Source of the DNA: Nymphaea colorata
Taxonomy: Eukaryota > Streptophyta > Magnoliopsida > Nymphaeales > Nymphaeaceae
Assembly: GCF_008831285.2 (NCBI RefSeq)
Contig: NC_045142.1
Location: forward strand, 25,371,876 to 25,435,875
Direction: 5' to 3'
Length of the DNA: 64,000 nt
In this document: one piece after another, positions 1 through 12,009 of the stretch
How positions within the stretch are numbered: the stretch's first letter is position 1
How the letters are laid out: every line of letters starts with the position of its first letter
The notes under the pieces: model-generated
The model's database searches: none
The model's input: only the letters and a program-made list of their open reading frames with translations
Told to the model about the DNA's origin: nothing
Translations under genes and position numbers: made by a program

Positions 1-49
1 CCACAAATAAAAATGTTTACTATATCTATTATGGATTATAGTTGTTTAC

Positions 50-520
50 CTTAAAATATGGAAAGAAACATGGATCTTCTCTAACTCGAGCTGGTGTAGT
101 ATCATCTCTATGCCCCACGTATTCATGTGCAATACAAAGAATTGCTTTCAAAACTAAGTTGAAGTACTTACTAATTGTTTGTCCTGAGTGCTGAAAATCA
201 TATTGGATTCATCGATTTCATTGATCATGTCCCAAAGTAACGAGAAACATCACTATTTGTTCTTCAATTGTGACTTCTCTTGCATCAGACAATAACTCCC
301 CACTTTTTAACAAATTGCATAATAATGCATATGTTTGTTGATCTACCCTCAATAGATCTAAACAATTTCTTGGGTGTTTGTGCATACAGTCATGCACATA
401 TTGGGCTCCTACTAGTCGATTAGTATGTACTAAATTTTTATTAGGTCTACCTTGAGCTTTCAAGTGTTTCATCATCAACCACATAATAAAAATAAAGATA
501 ACTGTGGATATTTCGTCCAT
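50..520 (-). pseudogene. PIF/Harbinger transposase remnant, N-terminal part
   Basis: The minus strand from 520 encodes a product resembling the N-terminal region (DUF8040-like) of plant PIF/Harbinger transposases. The segment with VHDCMHKHPRNC and LLRVDQQTY, then VTIEEQIVMFLVTLGH, fits that family. The same frame continues past two TGA stops into QHSGQTISKYF and ARVREDPCFF, which are also typical, and ends at a plausible donor (AAG|GTAAAC) near base 50. Both stops fall where family members usually have arginine, so CGA-to-TGA change at CpG is the likely cause. The catalytic DDE part would lie left of base 1. The element is surely inactive as read. Family assignment is from memory of conserved motifs, not from a search. 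Confidence 0.75.
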
Positions 521-915
521 CCTGATAATAAATACACAAATTCATGAGAATAAACACTATTTAATTGCAAAGAATTGTGAAAAAAAAATAATCGCAAGCA
601 TGAGTTCATAGCAATTTGCTATATATCGCAAATTATAAACAATTAAAAACATCAAAAATACACTATTACAAACAATTATTATATATCACAAATTACAAAC
701 AGTTACACATCAAAAGTAATGCATAATTACAAACCTTCATAATGATATTTAGTTACAAACATTACATATTGTTTAGCCAATCTGCATGCGCAACCAAGTA
801 ACTTGCAACTCACGTGGCATCATAAGAAAAGTGTTTGCTTTATCAAAATTAGAAAGTAAATCGACTGATTTGAAAAACAAGTGATTATCTATTTCCCCTT
901 TTGCATGCAAATCTC

Positions 916-1585
916 TTAAAATTGCTTCAGTCTTCTGCAAAGTTGGGTTTTCACAAGTTGACGTATATACTCACCAATGGTTTCAAAAGTATCATCATTC
1001 ATGATTATAGAGGTTCTCGCTCTTTTGTTTCCCCTCATGTTGTTAGAGGTTTCTCCCTGAGTATGAGTATTGCTATCCATTGGTGAAGTAGGTAACTGAA
1101 AATCATTCTCATCTTGTTCATCCACATTTATTTGTATATCATCTAGTGTTCTACTATATATGCCACTCCTATTGTCACCCAATGCAGTAGAAGATTCCCA
1201 AATTTTCATTGCATGCTCATAATATTTCCATGTTGCTCACAATTTATATTTTTTTCTATTTGGGTATTTTGTATATACTCTTTCCACACGTTATCATCCG
1301 CTTGTATAATTTTTTTATCTAGGTCACACCCAAATCCTGAAGTAGTAAGCATCTCTTTCATCACTTGTAAGTCAGGTTTTGCTCTTTTCAACTTGTTTCG
1401 AATTTTCTCTAATGTGTAAACATTGGTCCATATGCTTCCATTATTTTTTGTTCAACCACCTTCATAGATGTTTCTCTTAATCCACCTGATTATTGCTTTC
1501 TTGAAATCTTAGCTTGCTCTAACATCATGTCAAATAAAAACTGCACTTGATCTTCAGCTCATAGTTTGTCATGGTGGCTACTCAT
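916..1585 (-). pseudogene. PIF/Harbinger ORF1-like Myb/SANT domain protein, decayed
   Basis: On the minus strand, starting at an ATG at 1585, broken frames together resemble the Myb/SANT-like DNA-binding protein (ORF1) that accompanies plant Harbinger transposases. Visible pieces are QVQFLFDMMLEQA, the KIRNKLKRAKPDLQVMKEML helix, the SGFGCDLDKKI motif (family: SGFGWD) and DDNVWKEYIQ. A shift of frame near 1200-1240 leads to WKYYEHAMKIWESSTALG and an acidic tail. At least three stops (TGA, TAA, TAG) and two frame changes break it. It lies upstream of the transposase remnant on the same strand, the usual two-gene arrangement. In functional elements ORF1 binds the transposon ends; here it is a fossil. 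Confidence 0.65.
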
Positions 1586-4500
1586 CCAAGTTTAAATAAT
1601 AGAAGTACAAGAAGATCAAACAATTTAGTTACATAAAATAAGTTTAAACAATTGACTTCTTCTGCAAATAAACAAATATACAACAATAATATAAAAGCGA
1701 ATGCTAAACATAAATCCTTGATATGCTTAGGCGACATTGAATTTCTATAAGAGAGACTGTAGTTGAGATTCAAATCAGATGGATAAAGATAGCATGAGTT
1801 GATGTGTCTATACTTATGAGAAACAACTACATTCATCCATGTCTAATTTTGCTATAAGTAAGTAAGTAGAAGGTATTTTTGGGGGCAATATGTTGCGAAG
1901 GTGATGGCGGAAGGAGGATGCCTAAGCACGAAGCAATTTCAACTGGCTAAGATGGATTAACAGGTGAAAGGGAGAGGGGGAGGGGAGAGTGGAAAGTGGG
2001 AAGGAATGAAGAAAAGAGAGGGATAGGGGGATTTTACATCAAGCTAATATGTGAGTCAACTTTGGCATTCAACAAGAAAAGAAGGAATATAATTGTTTGC
2101 CTTGAGGGAAATGTGTGCTGAAAATGGGCCGAGGGAGAGACAAGGGCTGGAAAAAATGAGCAAGAGAGAGAGAGTGAAGGCCACTTATAAGAAACTAGTG
2201 CCTGTAAAACAGATGGAGTCCACAATCATAAGCATTTGCTATCAACCAAATCTCATCCACCACATTAGTACAATATAGTTCAAAGTAAATCACATTACTA
2301 AGACCTGAAACTAGGTGGAAAAGAGCCAAATGGAAGGCCCAAAATCCGGGTTGATTTCTGACGCCAATCCAACTTATGCTAGAAAAAATAAATAAAATCC
2401 TATAAATCGACCTACTATCTGCAGCCCCACATGGAGAGAAGATGATAAACAACGATTGGGAAAAAGGCGAAAAAATGGATGTGTCACACCCTAATCTTTT
2501 GACCCTCAAACAAAATTTTTTTTAAAAAAAAAACATAAAGCATTGAGGTGCGATGACACAACAATTCAAAAAGGAGGAAACTATGCCATTCGAAACAATG
2601 GGCAAACTTTCATTTATATAGCAATTTCAGTTCATACAAAATCACATCTATGTGTCTGATAAAAATCACATCTTTCAAAACTTAGCCAAATCCTGGAGAG
2701 TAGTCTCAATCCATGATTGGCTCGTAGCTGTCCTAGGCAGTTATCATTCTATAATGCTTTCTAATGCACAATTGGGGTCGGGGAGATACTCGACTCGATA
2801 CCCCACCTCATCTGTCCTAAGTAGTTATCAATCTAACATGCACATGCAATTGCGTAGAAATTTTTAAACAAAACTAATCACATAAACATTAAACTCTCAT
2901 GCATATATTCATTCAATCACTTTACAACCATTCAATCACATCACAATCATAGGATCCAACGATCCTAGCAATACACATTTACAAGTTGGCCCTAGGCAGG
3001 GATTTGCCTGGAATGCCACCATACCTATCGCGCATCCACAAAACACCTAAAACGCCTCGAGGTTCAAATCTGGTCGCTCAAGGTCTATTGGATGTGCCTG
3101 GTGTACCTACAAACATACACAAGTGGTATATTCTCTACTTGTTTAATTTCACAATCCATACAAATATAAAACAAAATCATTGAGGCACATGTCATCGCCT
3201 CAAGAGGGTGTCGACCCACAAAGCCCTCCAATAGGCCTCTTCTCAGCCCTAGAGGTTATCGCCAAATGGTTTAAGTTTCGCACTTTCGATTTGAACTGAT
3301 CACTAATCTGTTTCTCTCTTGATTCCTTAGTTGAGGCGTCTTCCCAACATACATACTCTTTCCCAACCAACATGTACTACGCACGTCGACAATGGCATGT
3401 GCCACAAGTTCACAACGATAGTCCTACACCTTCTCCACACTGTCAAATCTCTAACATGCTCCCTAATTGCTTCGAAAATCAACCCATCATGCTTATAAGA
3501 TCTTTATAGACATGAATCACCGTCCCTCCAAATTAGTTCTAGACCTTCTCTAAAATAGTAACGTCACTAACATGCATCCTAATTCATCCATTCTTAATCT
3601 AGCATGCTCCATTAATAACTATACATGCTCCAACAACAAATATTCGACAACTTAGGCTCAATTAAGCCTTGCTCACCCCAAATTTAGACTCTTAGTTGCT
3701 GTAGTCCTCCCGTCAGCCACCTAGCGAGTTTGATTGATCACCAAACAATAAAAATCGTGCAATGCCGCCATCCCCAACGCCGTCTAGTCATTGTTATGAG
3801 GGAAAAAATGTGTCCCCAAACTGCAATCCAATCCAACAACATTAAATAGGGTAAGATTTAGCCAAAGATTGGGGGAAGGAGGGAGCTGGCGAAGAGGGAA
3901 GACTGAAGAGGGCTGCACAGCAGTGAGGCCGTGCGAGAGGGAGAAGGGCATGGGCAGAGGGGTTAGAGTGTTGCGAAGGAGGGAGAAGGAGAAGAAGGAA
4001 GAAGGAAGGAGCAAGAAGGAAGAGGCAGCAAGATGTCAAGAGGGCTTACCAACGCCATCGTCGCCCTTCCTCTGCTGGCCCAAGCGTCGCCACTGCCACA
4101 CCTCCAGCCTCCTGATTTCTCCTGTGATGCAGTCACAACATAAGAGGAGACAAAGAGGGGAAAAGAGGGAGAAGGGGGTAATGTCGTGCTTCCTCTTGTG
4201 CGTGGATATCAGGTCCGAGTCTAGACCTGATCCAGATCGACCTGCCCAAAACGAAAAGCATTACAAGATGCCCTTAACTCAACGAGAAGCTGCTGCTGGG
4301 CTGCAACAGAAGCTACAGTTGGTTTGCTGGTGGATTGCAAATGATAAATGACAATGGGAAAAGGGCAAGAAAAATGAGTAGGGCTGCTGTCAGGGAAAAG
4401 GAAAACAACAGTGAGAGAGAGAGAGAGAGAAGCAGCCTGCGCCTAACCTCGACAGAGATGCAGAAGAGTCGCTGCTGTAGAGAGCTGTCGTTCCTGCTAA

Positions 4501-5342
4501 GGAGGGGAGAAGAGGAAGCTGAGGAGCTGCTGGTGAAGAGTTGGCTGTTTCAACCCTCAAGAGAAAACCCTAATAGAAGGGTTTTGAAGGAGGAGAGAGA
4601 GTATTAAACGTGAAAATACAAAAGCAATTACGAACAACATCAAGCAATGTTGCAGCGGTCGCCCTCCAGCGGAGACAGAGGAGAAGGAGTGAAGACGGGC
4701 ACAGAGATAGAAATGGAGGAGAAGGAAATGCTCGGGGGGCGGAGACGGAGGAGGAGGAGAGGAAGAGATAGGTCGAGGGCAAGGAGAGCTTGGGGTCACA
4801 GGAGGTTGTTCTGTGTTGTAGCGTAGGTAAACCATGAAACGCGGTGGAACTCTTTAGCCTTTTATACACCATGTTCTCTGTCCATCGTGTCATGAGTGTT
4901 CTTTGTCCAATGGTTATTTTGATTTTACTAAAACAGAATGCGTTCGTTCTGTTCCATGGTGTTGCAATGCCATCAAACGACTCTAAGGGCACAAAAGTTG
5001 AATGTAGGTTTCTGTCATGGTAACCTAGCATTGGGTGGTCCTGCTCACCCAAAACCTTTCATGTTAATTCATAAAGAGTTGTGTTTGAACAAAAAAAAGC
5101 AAAATGATTGTTAAATTCCACAAGTAGCCTTTGTTGACGGTTATTTTAAAATATCATATACATGTAAGGCTACATGACGGTTGTTGTCCTTTGTATATTT
5201 TTCCTTTTTATATTTGAAATGATTCCTAGGGACAACTTGGTCATTCTAACATTTGATTTATTGATGTTTGAGAAACAGAATAAAAGGTTGAGCATTCGTT
5301 TTATTTTCATAAAAAAATGAGTGCCACTCTCTTATTTGCCCA
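1586..5342. other. Gene-free repeat-rich stretch
   Basis: I found no supportable gene here. From 2482 the sequence starts TGTCACACCC, a common start of plant Ty3/gypsy LTRs, and the next 2 kb reads like LTR-type non-coding DNA. I could not find the other end or a target-site duplication, so this stays a suggestion. Polypurine runs at 1970-2030, 3870-4030 and 4400-4800 create long but low-complexity open frames that are not genes. Confidence 0.5.
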
Positions 5343-5350
5343 TTCGTAGG

Positions 5351-5812
5351 TAGGAGTGAACACGAGATGGGTCGAGCCTGAGTTTAGTCAGCTCGAACTC
5401 AGCTTGACTAATAAAACCTCTAGCTCGAGAATAGTTCGACAGAAGAAACTCGAGTTTGACTCGATAGTTACGTGTTGAGCTCATACTCGACTCAATTAAG
5501 GGCTCAACAAACTCATTTGAATATAATTGATATTCATCATCTCGTGTTGAGCTTGAGCTCGACTTGATTAAGGTTCGACAAACTCGTAAACTCGTTTGAA
5601 TATATCGACTTGATTAAGGCTTGATAAACTCGATTAAGGCTTGAGCTCGACTCGACAGTTACGTGTTGAGCTCGAACTCAACTCGATTATTTGAACGAGT
5701 TGACTCATGCACTCGAGCTTGATTCGATAAGCAAATGACTCTGTTCGAACTCGTTCACGAACTAAGCTTTAACGAGTTGAACTCGAGTAGTTCGACTCAT
5801 TGTTTAGCCCTA
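5351..5812. mobile_element. Candidate hAT-type MITE rich in CTCGA motifs
   Basis: The element starts TAGGAGTGAACACGAG and its other end, read in reverse complement, starts TAGGGCTAAACAATGAG, giving an imperfect terminal inverted repeat. The flanks TTCGTAGG (5343-5350) and TTCGTGGA (5813-5820) agree at 6 of 8 positions, as expected for an aged 8-bp hAT duplication. The interior repeats variants of GAGCTCGAACTCGACTCG on both strands and codes for nothing. Related fragments appear near 41408-41530 and 45390-45440. Confidence 0.5.
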
Positions 5813-5820
5813 TTCGTGGA

Positions 5821-8800
5821 TAGATGATTTGAACTTTTTTTCTAATATTTATTGCTTTCCCTCTCCAGACATATTTATCCATGGGTCATTATGTTTTTGG
5901 TTTCGTGTACACAAGATCTGTGGCAGAAATAAAAATTTTTCATGAAGACAACTGAATTTTGACAGGGGCCGAAATATCATTTTTCAAAATTTTCATATGA
6001 GATAAGTAAAATCTTTTAAAATTGACATGAAACCTTTTAATTTTTTTTGTTAGGGGTGGCCAGGCCCTGCATGCCCCTTTTGGCTCCGTCCCTGCACAAG
6101 ATGACCTGATACGATCTACATTTTTGCCCGTATAAGCAATATTGTATGGTAACCTATATCGACCCATCACTGATATGATTATTCAAACAATAGAACCCAA
6201 CTTCCAGACTTATATAACCATGTCATATGAGTATTAAGTCAGTTAACTATCGATTTCACGATACTACGTTGCTTATGCATGTCAATTCGTGGCAACATTG
6301 ACTGCATGGCAATGTCACCTGGGTGCGCCCCATTTGGATCCGCACCTGCGTCGACGCGATGCGGGTGTAGGTTCGGGTGCGGGTGCGGGTGCGCACCTGA
6401 CTGAATTCGTCCATTTTTGGTCACGCACACGACTCGCGTCAAACACGAGTTGGGTGCAGTCAATGTAAGGCACGACCCTAGTAGGTGCCTCTCCCCCTGT
6501 ACGAACCAGGGTGCGGATGACTAGAAAGGTTGGCTAAGCAGTACCTAGCCGGTTCGCGTACGAAGTAAAACCGAGTGGAAGGAGTGATCGCTGCCGGTAG
6601 ACCGCCAGTAGCAGTTGCAATGAATCGTCGACGGAGCCAAGCGCTGAGCCACAGTGCCATCATATTGAAATAACTAAAGGCACCAATTAAGGAGACAACC
6701 GAGATAAGCTCGGCAAGATTGCCCGATGACAAGCTAGCCAACGGGCCAAGAATCTACCTCATTCGACTACAGACGGCTGAGGCACGTGAGTGGTCGAAAA
6801 TCACAAATTCGGCGGCTAGAGGTCTGGCCACTGCTCACTTTCCAGCGACCCCTCATGATCCCAAGATGAAAGTCTAGATTGCCCATGCTCAATTAATTCG
6901 ATTAAGAAGCAGGCCCAAAGTCGAGAAGGGTAAAGACGTCTTTTGGCCAAGGCATTTAAGCCAATCGCGTGACCCGAAGAGCATTAACTCTCCCGTGCGA
7001 CCTTTGGAATCCCTCGCGTCCAACCCCGAGGCATTCATTCCTCAAGGCCTCCATCCTCACCGTCCCACCTGCCACGTGTCACCATCTGAGGGCCCCAATC
7101 CTTCAAGTCCCCTAGGCGCATTCAAGGTAAGCCTTAAACTCACCTCGCACCTCTTCCCCCCTCTCTTTGTAATCCCTCATTAGCCTTTAATCCCTTCTTA
7201 ATCACCTTCGTAACTCACCATTAGCCTTAACTCTCTCTCTCGAGAAGCTCCCCTCTCCCTCGTGGCTTGTCCAAGTCATAAGCTTTCTCTTCCCCAACTG
7301 AGGCCTTAACCTCCCTCATCAACACCCTCGTAATCCAACCTCGACATTAACTAAACATTACTACTAGTCCAACCCTAACCCTATCCTTTGACTTAGACCT
7401 AGCCCGAATCTTCTAGGCTATCTTACTTGACCTACCTCACCCACCTAGCTAAACCTTCAGTCGTTAGTGCCCTTAGCCTTCCTAGCCTATTCGGACTTGC
7501 CCTTCCGTGAGCTGATCCATAATAAGAAGGCCAGGAAACACCTTCCACCCTAGCACTACCGCCTCTCCCGAGCTCATTCCTTCATTCGGAGTTTGGTTCC
7601 CTTGCCTTGGAACCCCATAGCTAGGTCATCCCTCTCCAAGGTAGGCCGTGTCCCTTGGCGCTCGTCCCGCAATGCCACCTCGTTCATCTGCACCTCCTTC
7701 TTTGGCCAAGGTGGGCAGAGTCCCTTGCGGCATCTACATCGTCCTCGACCAGGTTGGTTGAGCCATCCAACCATGTTTAGGCATCATCCTCGGCCAGGCG
7801 GATCAAGCCTTCACGGCAGCAGCAACATCCTCGGCCAGGCGGGCCAAATTCCCCAATGGTGCCATCGTCTCTCTCGGCCAGACGGGCCGAGCTCCATCTC
7901 ATCTTCCGTGTAGCATGCGCCATTATCCTCAGCAGCTTCCGCACTCCTCCATCAACCATTGTCATGGTCGACACTCATCGACCGGTTATTGTAGTGTCTT
8001 GTAGTTTATTTTTGTGTTGCCTAGTGAGTCGTGAGCAGATTTTGCGTCCCTCATAGTTGTTTTAGCCTACCCCATTAGTTTTTTGTAGTACAATTAAACT
8101 GAAATTGAGATCACCATACTTGTATCCTCGTCCTAGGGAAGGGTCAAGCTGGGGTCATCTGGTAATAGGTTATTCTTTAGTCTAGCTTCGGTCTTAGGCT
8201 ACCCCAAGAGGTCATGGGATAGGGATCGGCTCAGGGCAAGGGTTTCACTGGCTCTAGGGTCTTGGTTCTCGACAGTGCCAAACCTCCACAACACCAAACG
8301 TGTTTTTTGTGCATTGAGGTGATAATGCCTAACCGTGCTTCAACTTGCATATTAATGTTTTTTTATTTATAATACAAAAAGTTGATGCCTCTTATGATTT
8401 GTGCCAGTTGTGGTGCACTTTTAAGAAAATAATGTTCATTATTTAAAAAAAAATTAGTATATGATTCTATTTAAGTAATTGCGGAGGTTGTTGGGTTGTC
8501 AAATCAATAGTCTCATACACTTCATAGTTAATATCAATCCCTTGCTATTTTACATTATTAAAATATTAAATATAATATTTTAGACCAAATTTTATACTAT
8601 TTAATGATCTTATTTCAAAATTATGAAACACTATATCGTAAATATACTCAAGTTTAGGGTCCCGTTTCAAAATTTAAAGTAGATTTATGAAACACTATAT
8701 CATAAATATACCCAAGTTTATGATCGTCTTTTAAAATTTAAGATAGATTTATGAAAACACGTGAATATACCCAAGTTTTAAAGCAATGACAAGTTATTAC

Positions 8801-8990
8801 TAATGCGAAAAGGCCTCTAACGTAATTAACCTGGCAATCTTTCGAGAGTTGGATTAAGTGGGGCTTCAAACGGGCCAGATCCAGTTTAAAGATTTTGTCA
8901 TATTCCATGTTACCCGATGCCATGTGGACCAAATCTCTAATATTGTTCCCTTGCACAACAGGTATTCAGACACGACCCGGCACAACCCGG
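5821..8990. other. Gene-free region with a GC-rich repeat-like block
   Basis: About 6300-8280 is markedly richer in G+C and CpG than its surroundings. It holds short repeats such as the TCCTCGGCCAGGCGG motif, recurring near 7788, 7830 and 7873. No frame shows a recognisable protein. It may be part of an LTR retrotransposon, but no ends were identified. The rest, 8280-8990, is AT-rich with two related copies of an ATTTATGAAACACTATATC(A/G)TAAATATAC phrase near 8620-8710. No gene is supported. Confidence 0.4.
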
Positions 8991-9084
8991 ACAACCCAAA
9001 TAAGAGATCACCGGGTCACGGCATGTCATATAGAAGGCAAAAATCGGGAGGAACGAATTGCCCGCCCAACTGTCTCCTCGTCTC

Positions 9085-9098
9085 AAACCCTAAACCCT
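9085..9098 (+). promoter_or_regulatory. Telo-box in the CBP80 promoter or 5' leader
   Basis: The sequence AAACCCTAAACCCT lies 128 bases upstream of the CBP80 start codon. Telo-boxes (AAACCCTAA) are common in promoters and leaders of plant housekeeping and translation-related genes. The motif is seen directly; its function here is inferred. Confidence 0.45.
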
Positions 9099-9225
9099 CC
9101 CGCGAGTCGCCTCTGCTCCTTCCTCGCTCTCGGGCCTCTCTGCGTCCGTCCATTTGCTCATCTCTACCCCTCCCAGGTCGCTACACTTGTTTTGGATCCT
9201 TCCGAGGTCGCGGAGTGCCGGCGCC

Positions 9226-11964
9226 ATGAGTAGTTGGAGAGGTTTACTTATCAGGATCGGCGACAAATCCCCCGAGTACCACGGGAGCCCCGATTTCGAG
9301 GAACACATTGTGAGTTTTCTCTTCATCTGTATCTCTGACGTCGCCCTTCGCTGGTTTTGTTCGTCATTTCCTATGTCGAGATTGATTGCCCTTGATGGAC
9401 TTAGTAAACCCTAGTACTGATCCCATTGCACGAATGCACTCGGCGTGTGCACGAAGCTTCTTGGAATTTGGGAAGTTTTGTGAAAACGTGGATATATAAA
9501 CTCTGGTGTTCGTTTTCGTTTCTGAACACATTGCTGGAATTGTTTGGGATGGAGCTAAGCGTCAGTATCATGTCCCTGGATGCAGGGACTCCTTCAGTTT
9601 CATGGTGCATGCAATTGTGGGATGGGTTTGGGAAGCAATCGGACTATGTGTACAGAGTGGAAATAGAGTGTTACAGTGCTTGTTTATTATGTGTTTAGGA
9701 CTTCAGGAAGTTTCATCTCTGGTTGGAATAAGTTGAAAGGCGTCGGTGGAATTCATTTGAAGTGAATTAGAAGCATATTAGGTATTGTTTGTTGGAGATT
9801 CTGGTGGTTTACAGTTGTGTGAACTGAATTGTTTAAGGTGGCTAGATTACATTTTTCACCACGGGTTTTGCCGGTGATGACGAAGAAATTGTGTTTAATT
9901 GAAGGGTGTTACTTTCTTTGGCAATGCTCTCGATATTCCTTAGTTTCTGCTGTTCAAAGAAAAAAGAACAAACATCGCAAAATATTGGTTTCCCTGCTTT
10001 ATGTATGGTTTTGCCTCGCGACCGATGTCGTTGTTGTCACTTTTTTTTTTTTTAAAACACTAAGACTATTGTTTTCCGTTTATCACTGTTATTAGTTCAG
10101 GCTAACCGGAGAGTTATATTCCTTTAGTCCTCTTACTTACATTTATGACTTATGCTGGTGAATGCTGTGGCAGGAAACGTGTTATACTGTTCTATCTCAG
10201 GAGCTAGAGCATTCTGAGGACGATATCTTATCGGTACATTCTTGTCTTCTGGGTCCTGTGTCTTTAGCCAAGTTTTTTGGAAAGTTATTTCTACTTGACT
10301 TATAGTGGTATTGTATAAGTGGTCATCACAAGTTACATTCTGCTCAATGGGGCAGCACATGCCTGTACATGTCTTCATTTGGTGTTAGGAAGAGCGATGA
10401 AATACTGGCTTCTACTTGGATATCATGTTGGAGGTGGATTGTCTTTGCTCATTGTGTTTTGCAATTACAGTTTCTCTTCCATTCCTTGTTGAATTAAGTA
10501 TTTGAGTGTCTCTTATGAAGCATATTGTAAGTCTTGTTTTACGGAAGGTTTGAGTAAAATTTTGAATTTCCATGGAAAACATCAGCAAGATATTGGTTCT
10601 TTAGAACAAAGAGACAGATCTAATAATTGCAATAAATGGGTAACATGAACAGTAGAAGATAGAAACAGGTGCACGATAATGCAACAGAAAAACAGATGCT
10701 AATATTGTACTCAATCACATGATCATTATCCTTCCTTTTCCTGAGGAGCTTATTTATAGGTTTATCCTTAGTATCTCAGCAGATGGAATAACCCTTAACA
10801 TGCAAAGTGGAAGATAGAAACGACTGCATGATAATGAAATAGAAAAAACAGATGCTGATATTGTACTTGATCACATGATCATCATCTTTTCATTTCCCGA
10901 GGAGCTTACTTATGGATTGATCCATAGTGTTTCAACTGATGGAATAACTCTTTGTCACTGAAATGGCATGGGTTTTAATCCAAAAATTTAGATGTGTGTT
11001 ATCTGTCATATCACAAATGCAAGATAAATTCTCGTATCACAAATATAAAATGACTTTCCCAGAATCTTACTGATATTTTAGATCATCATATCTATGTTTT
11101 CAAAGGCTCGTGCACTCCCCGGCCTTGGCTAATTGTTCTTACCGCGACTTGCACTTGAAAATGCTTGCAACATTGTTGAGGACTTGAGGGTGCCCCATAG
11201 CCTAAGACAGTAAGACTTTTTCTTTGGAAGACCTAATTTTTTTTTTAAATTTCTTCTTTTGAGACAAATTTATTTCATTTTTCTTCTTTTGGATCTGTGC
11301 ACTTTTTTTTGTTGTGGCATATTATTATGCGTTAAAAATTTCAATTACATTTTCAATTCATATATTACTGTACTTTGAATCAGTGTGTATTACTATTATT
11401 TTAGATTTTTAAATCTGATTTGCAGATATATATGTGTTATCTTCTTACTACATTTTATTGTTTATTAGAATTATAATAAAAGATAGTTTTATGGCCAACA
11501 ATATCAACATGAAAGCTATAACCATAGATGATTTACCTTGCCTTTTATTTTAAAATTAAATTTGGCAATCTTAGATTCTATTTTAGGAATTTAATTTTAA
11601 AATTAGAATTAGAAAATTAGCAGTTGGTATTTAGGAAATGGTAAGATCTTCAAGGGTCTATAGCATTGGAAAATATTGATATTATGTAAGTTGCAACTTT
11701 GTTATTTTATGCTATATAAATTGTAAATTTTGATTGTTCAACTTCATTTATGTGGATTGTTCAAACTTTTAACTTGTTTATTTTCATGTTATGAAATGTT
11801 TAATGCATTTGTTTTATCATGCGTTTTAACTATTTTATTGTTATATTATAAGTTTTGCATTGAGAATCACTTTAGCTTCATTTTCACTTTAACAAACAAC
11901 CACTATTGCATTTTGTTGCTTTACCTTTTTTTTTTTTTTGGGGGGGGGGTCATTGCATTTTATA

Positions 11965-12009
<45 letters not shown>

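Noticed and set aside
3869-4607. Long plus-strand open frames of 160 and 90 codons
   Set aside because: They come from polypurine GA/GGA-rich sequence, show no domain, and similar frames are open on the opposite strand.
2482-4850. Solo LTR beginning TGTCACACCC
   Set aside because: No opposite end and no 5-bp duplication could be found by eye; kept only as a suggestion in the region note.
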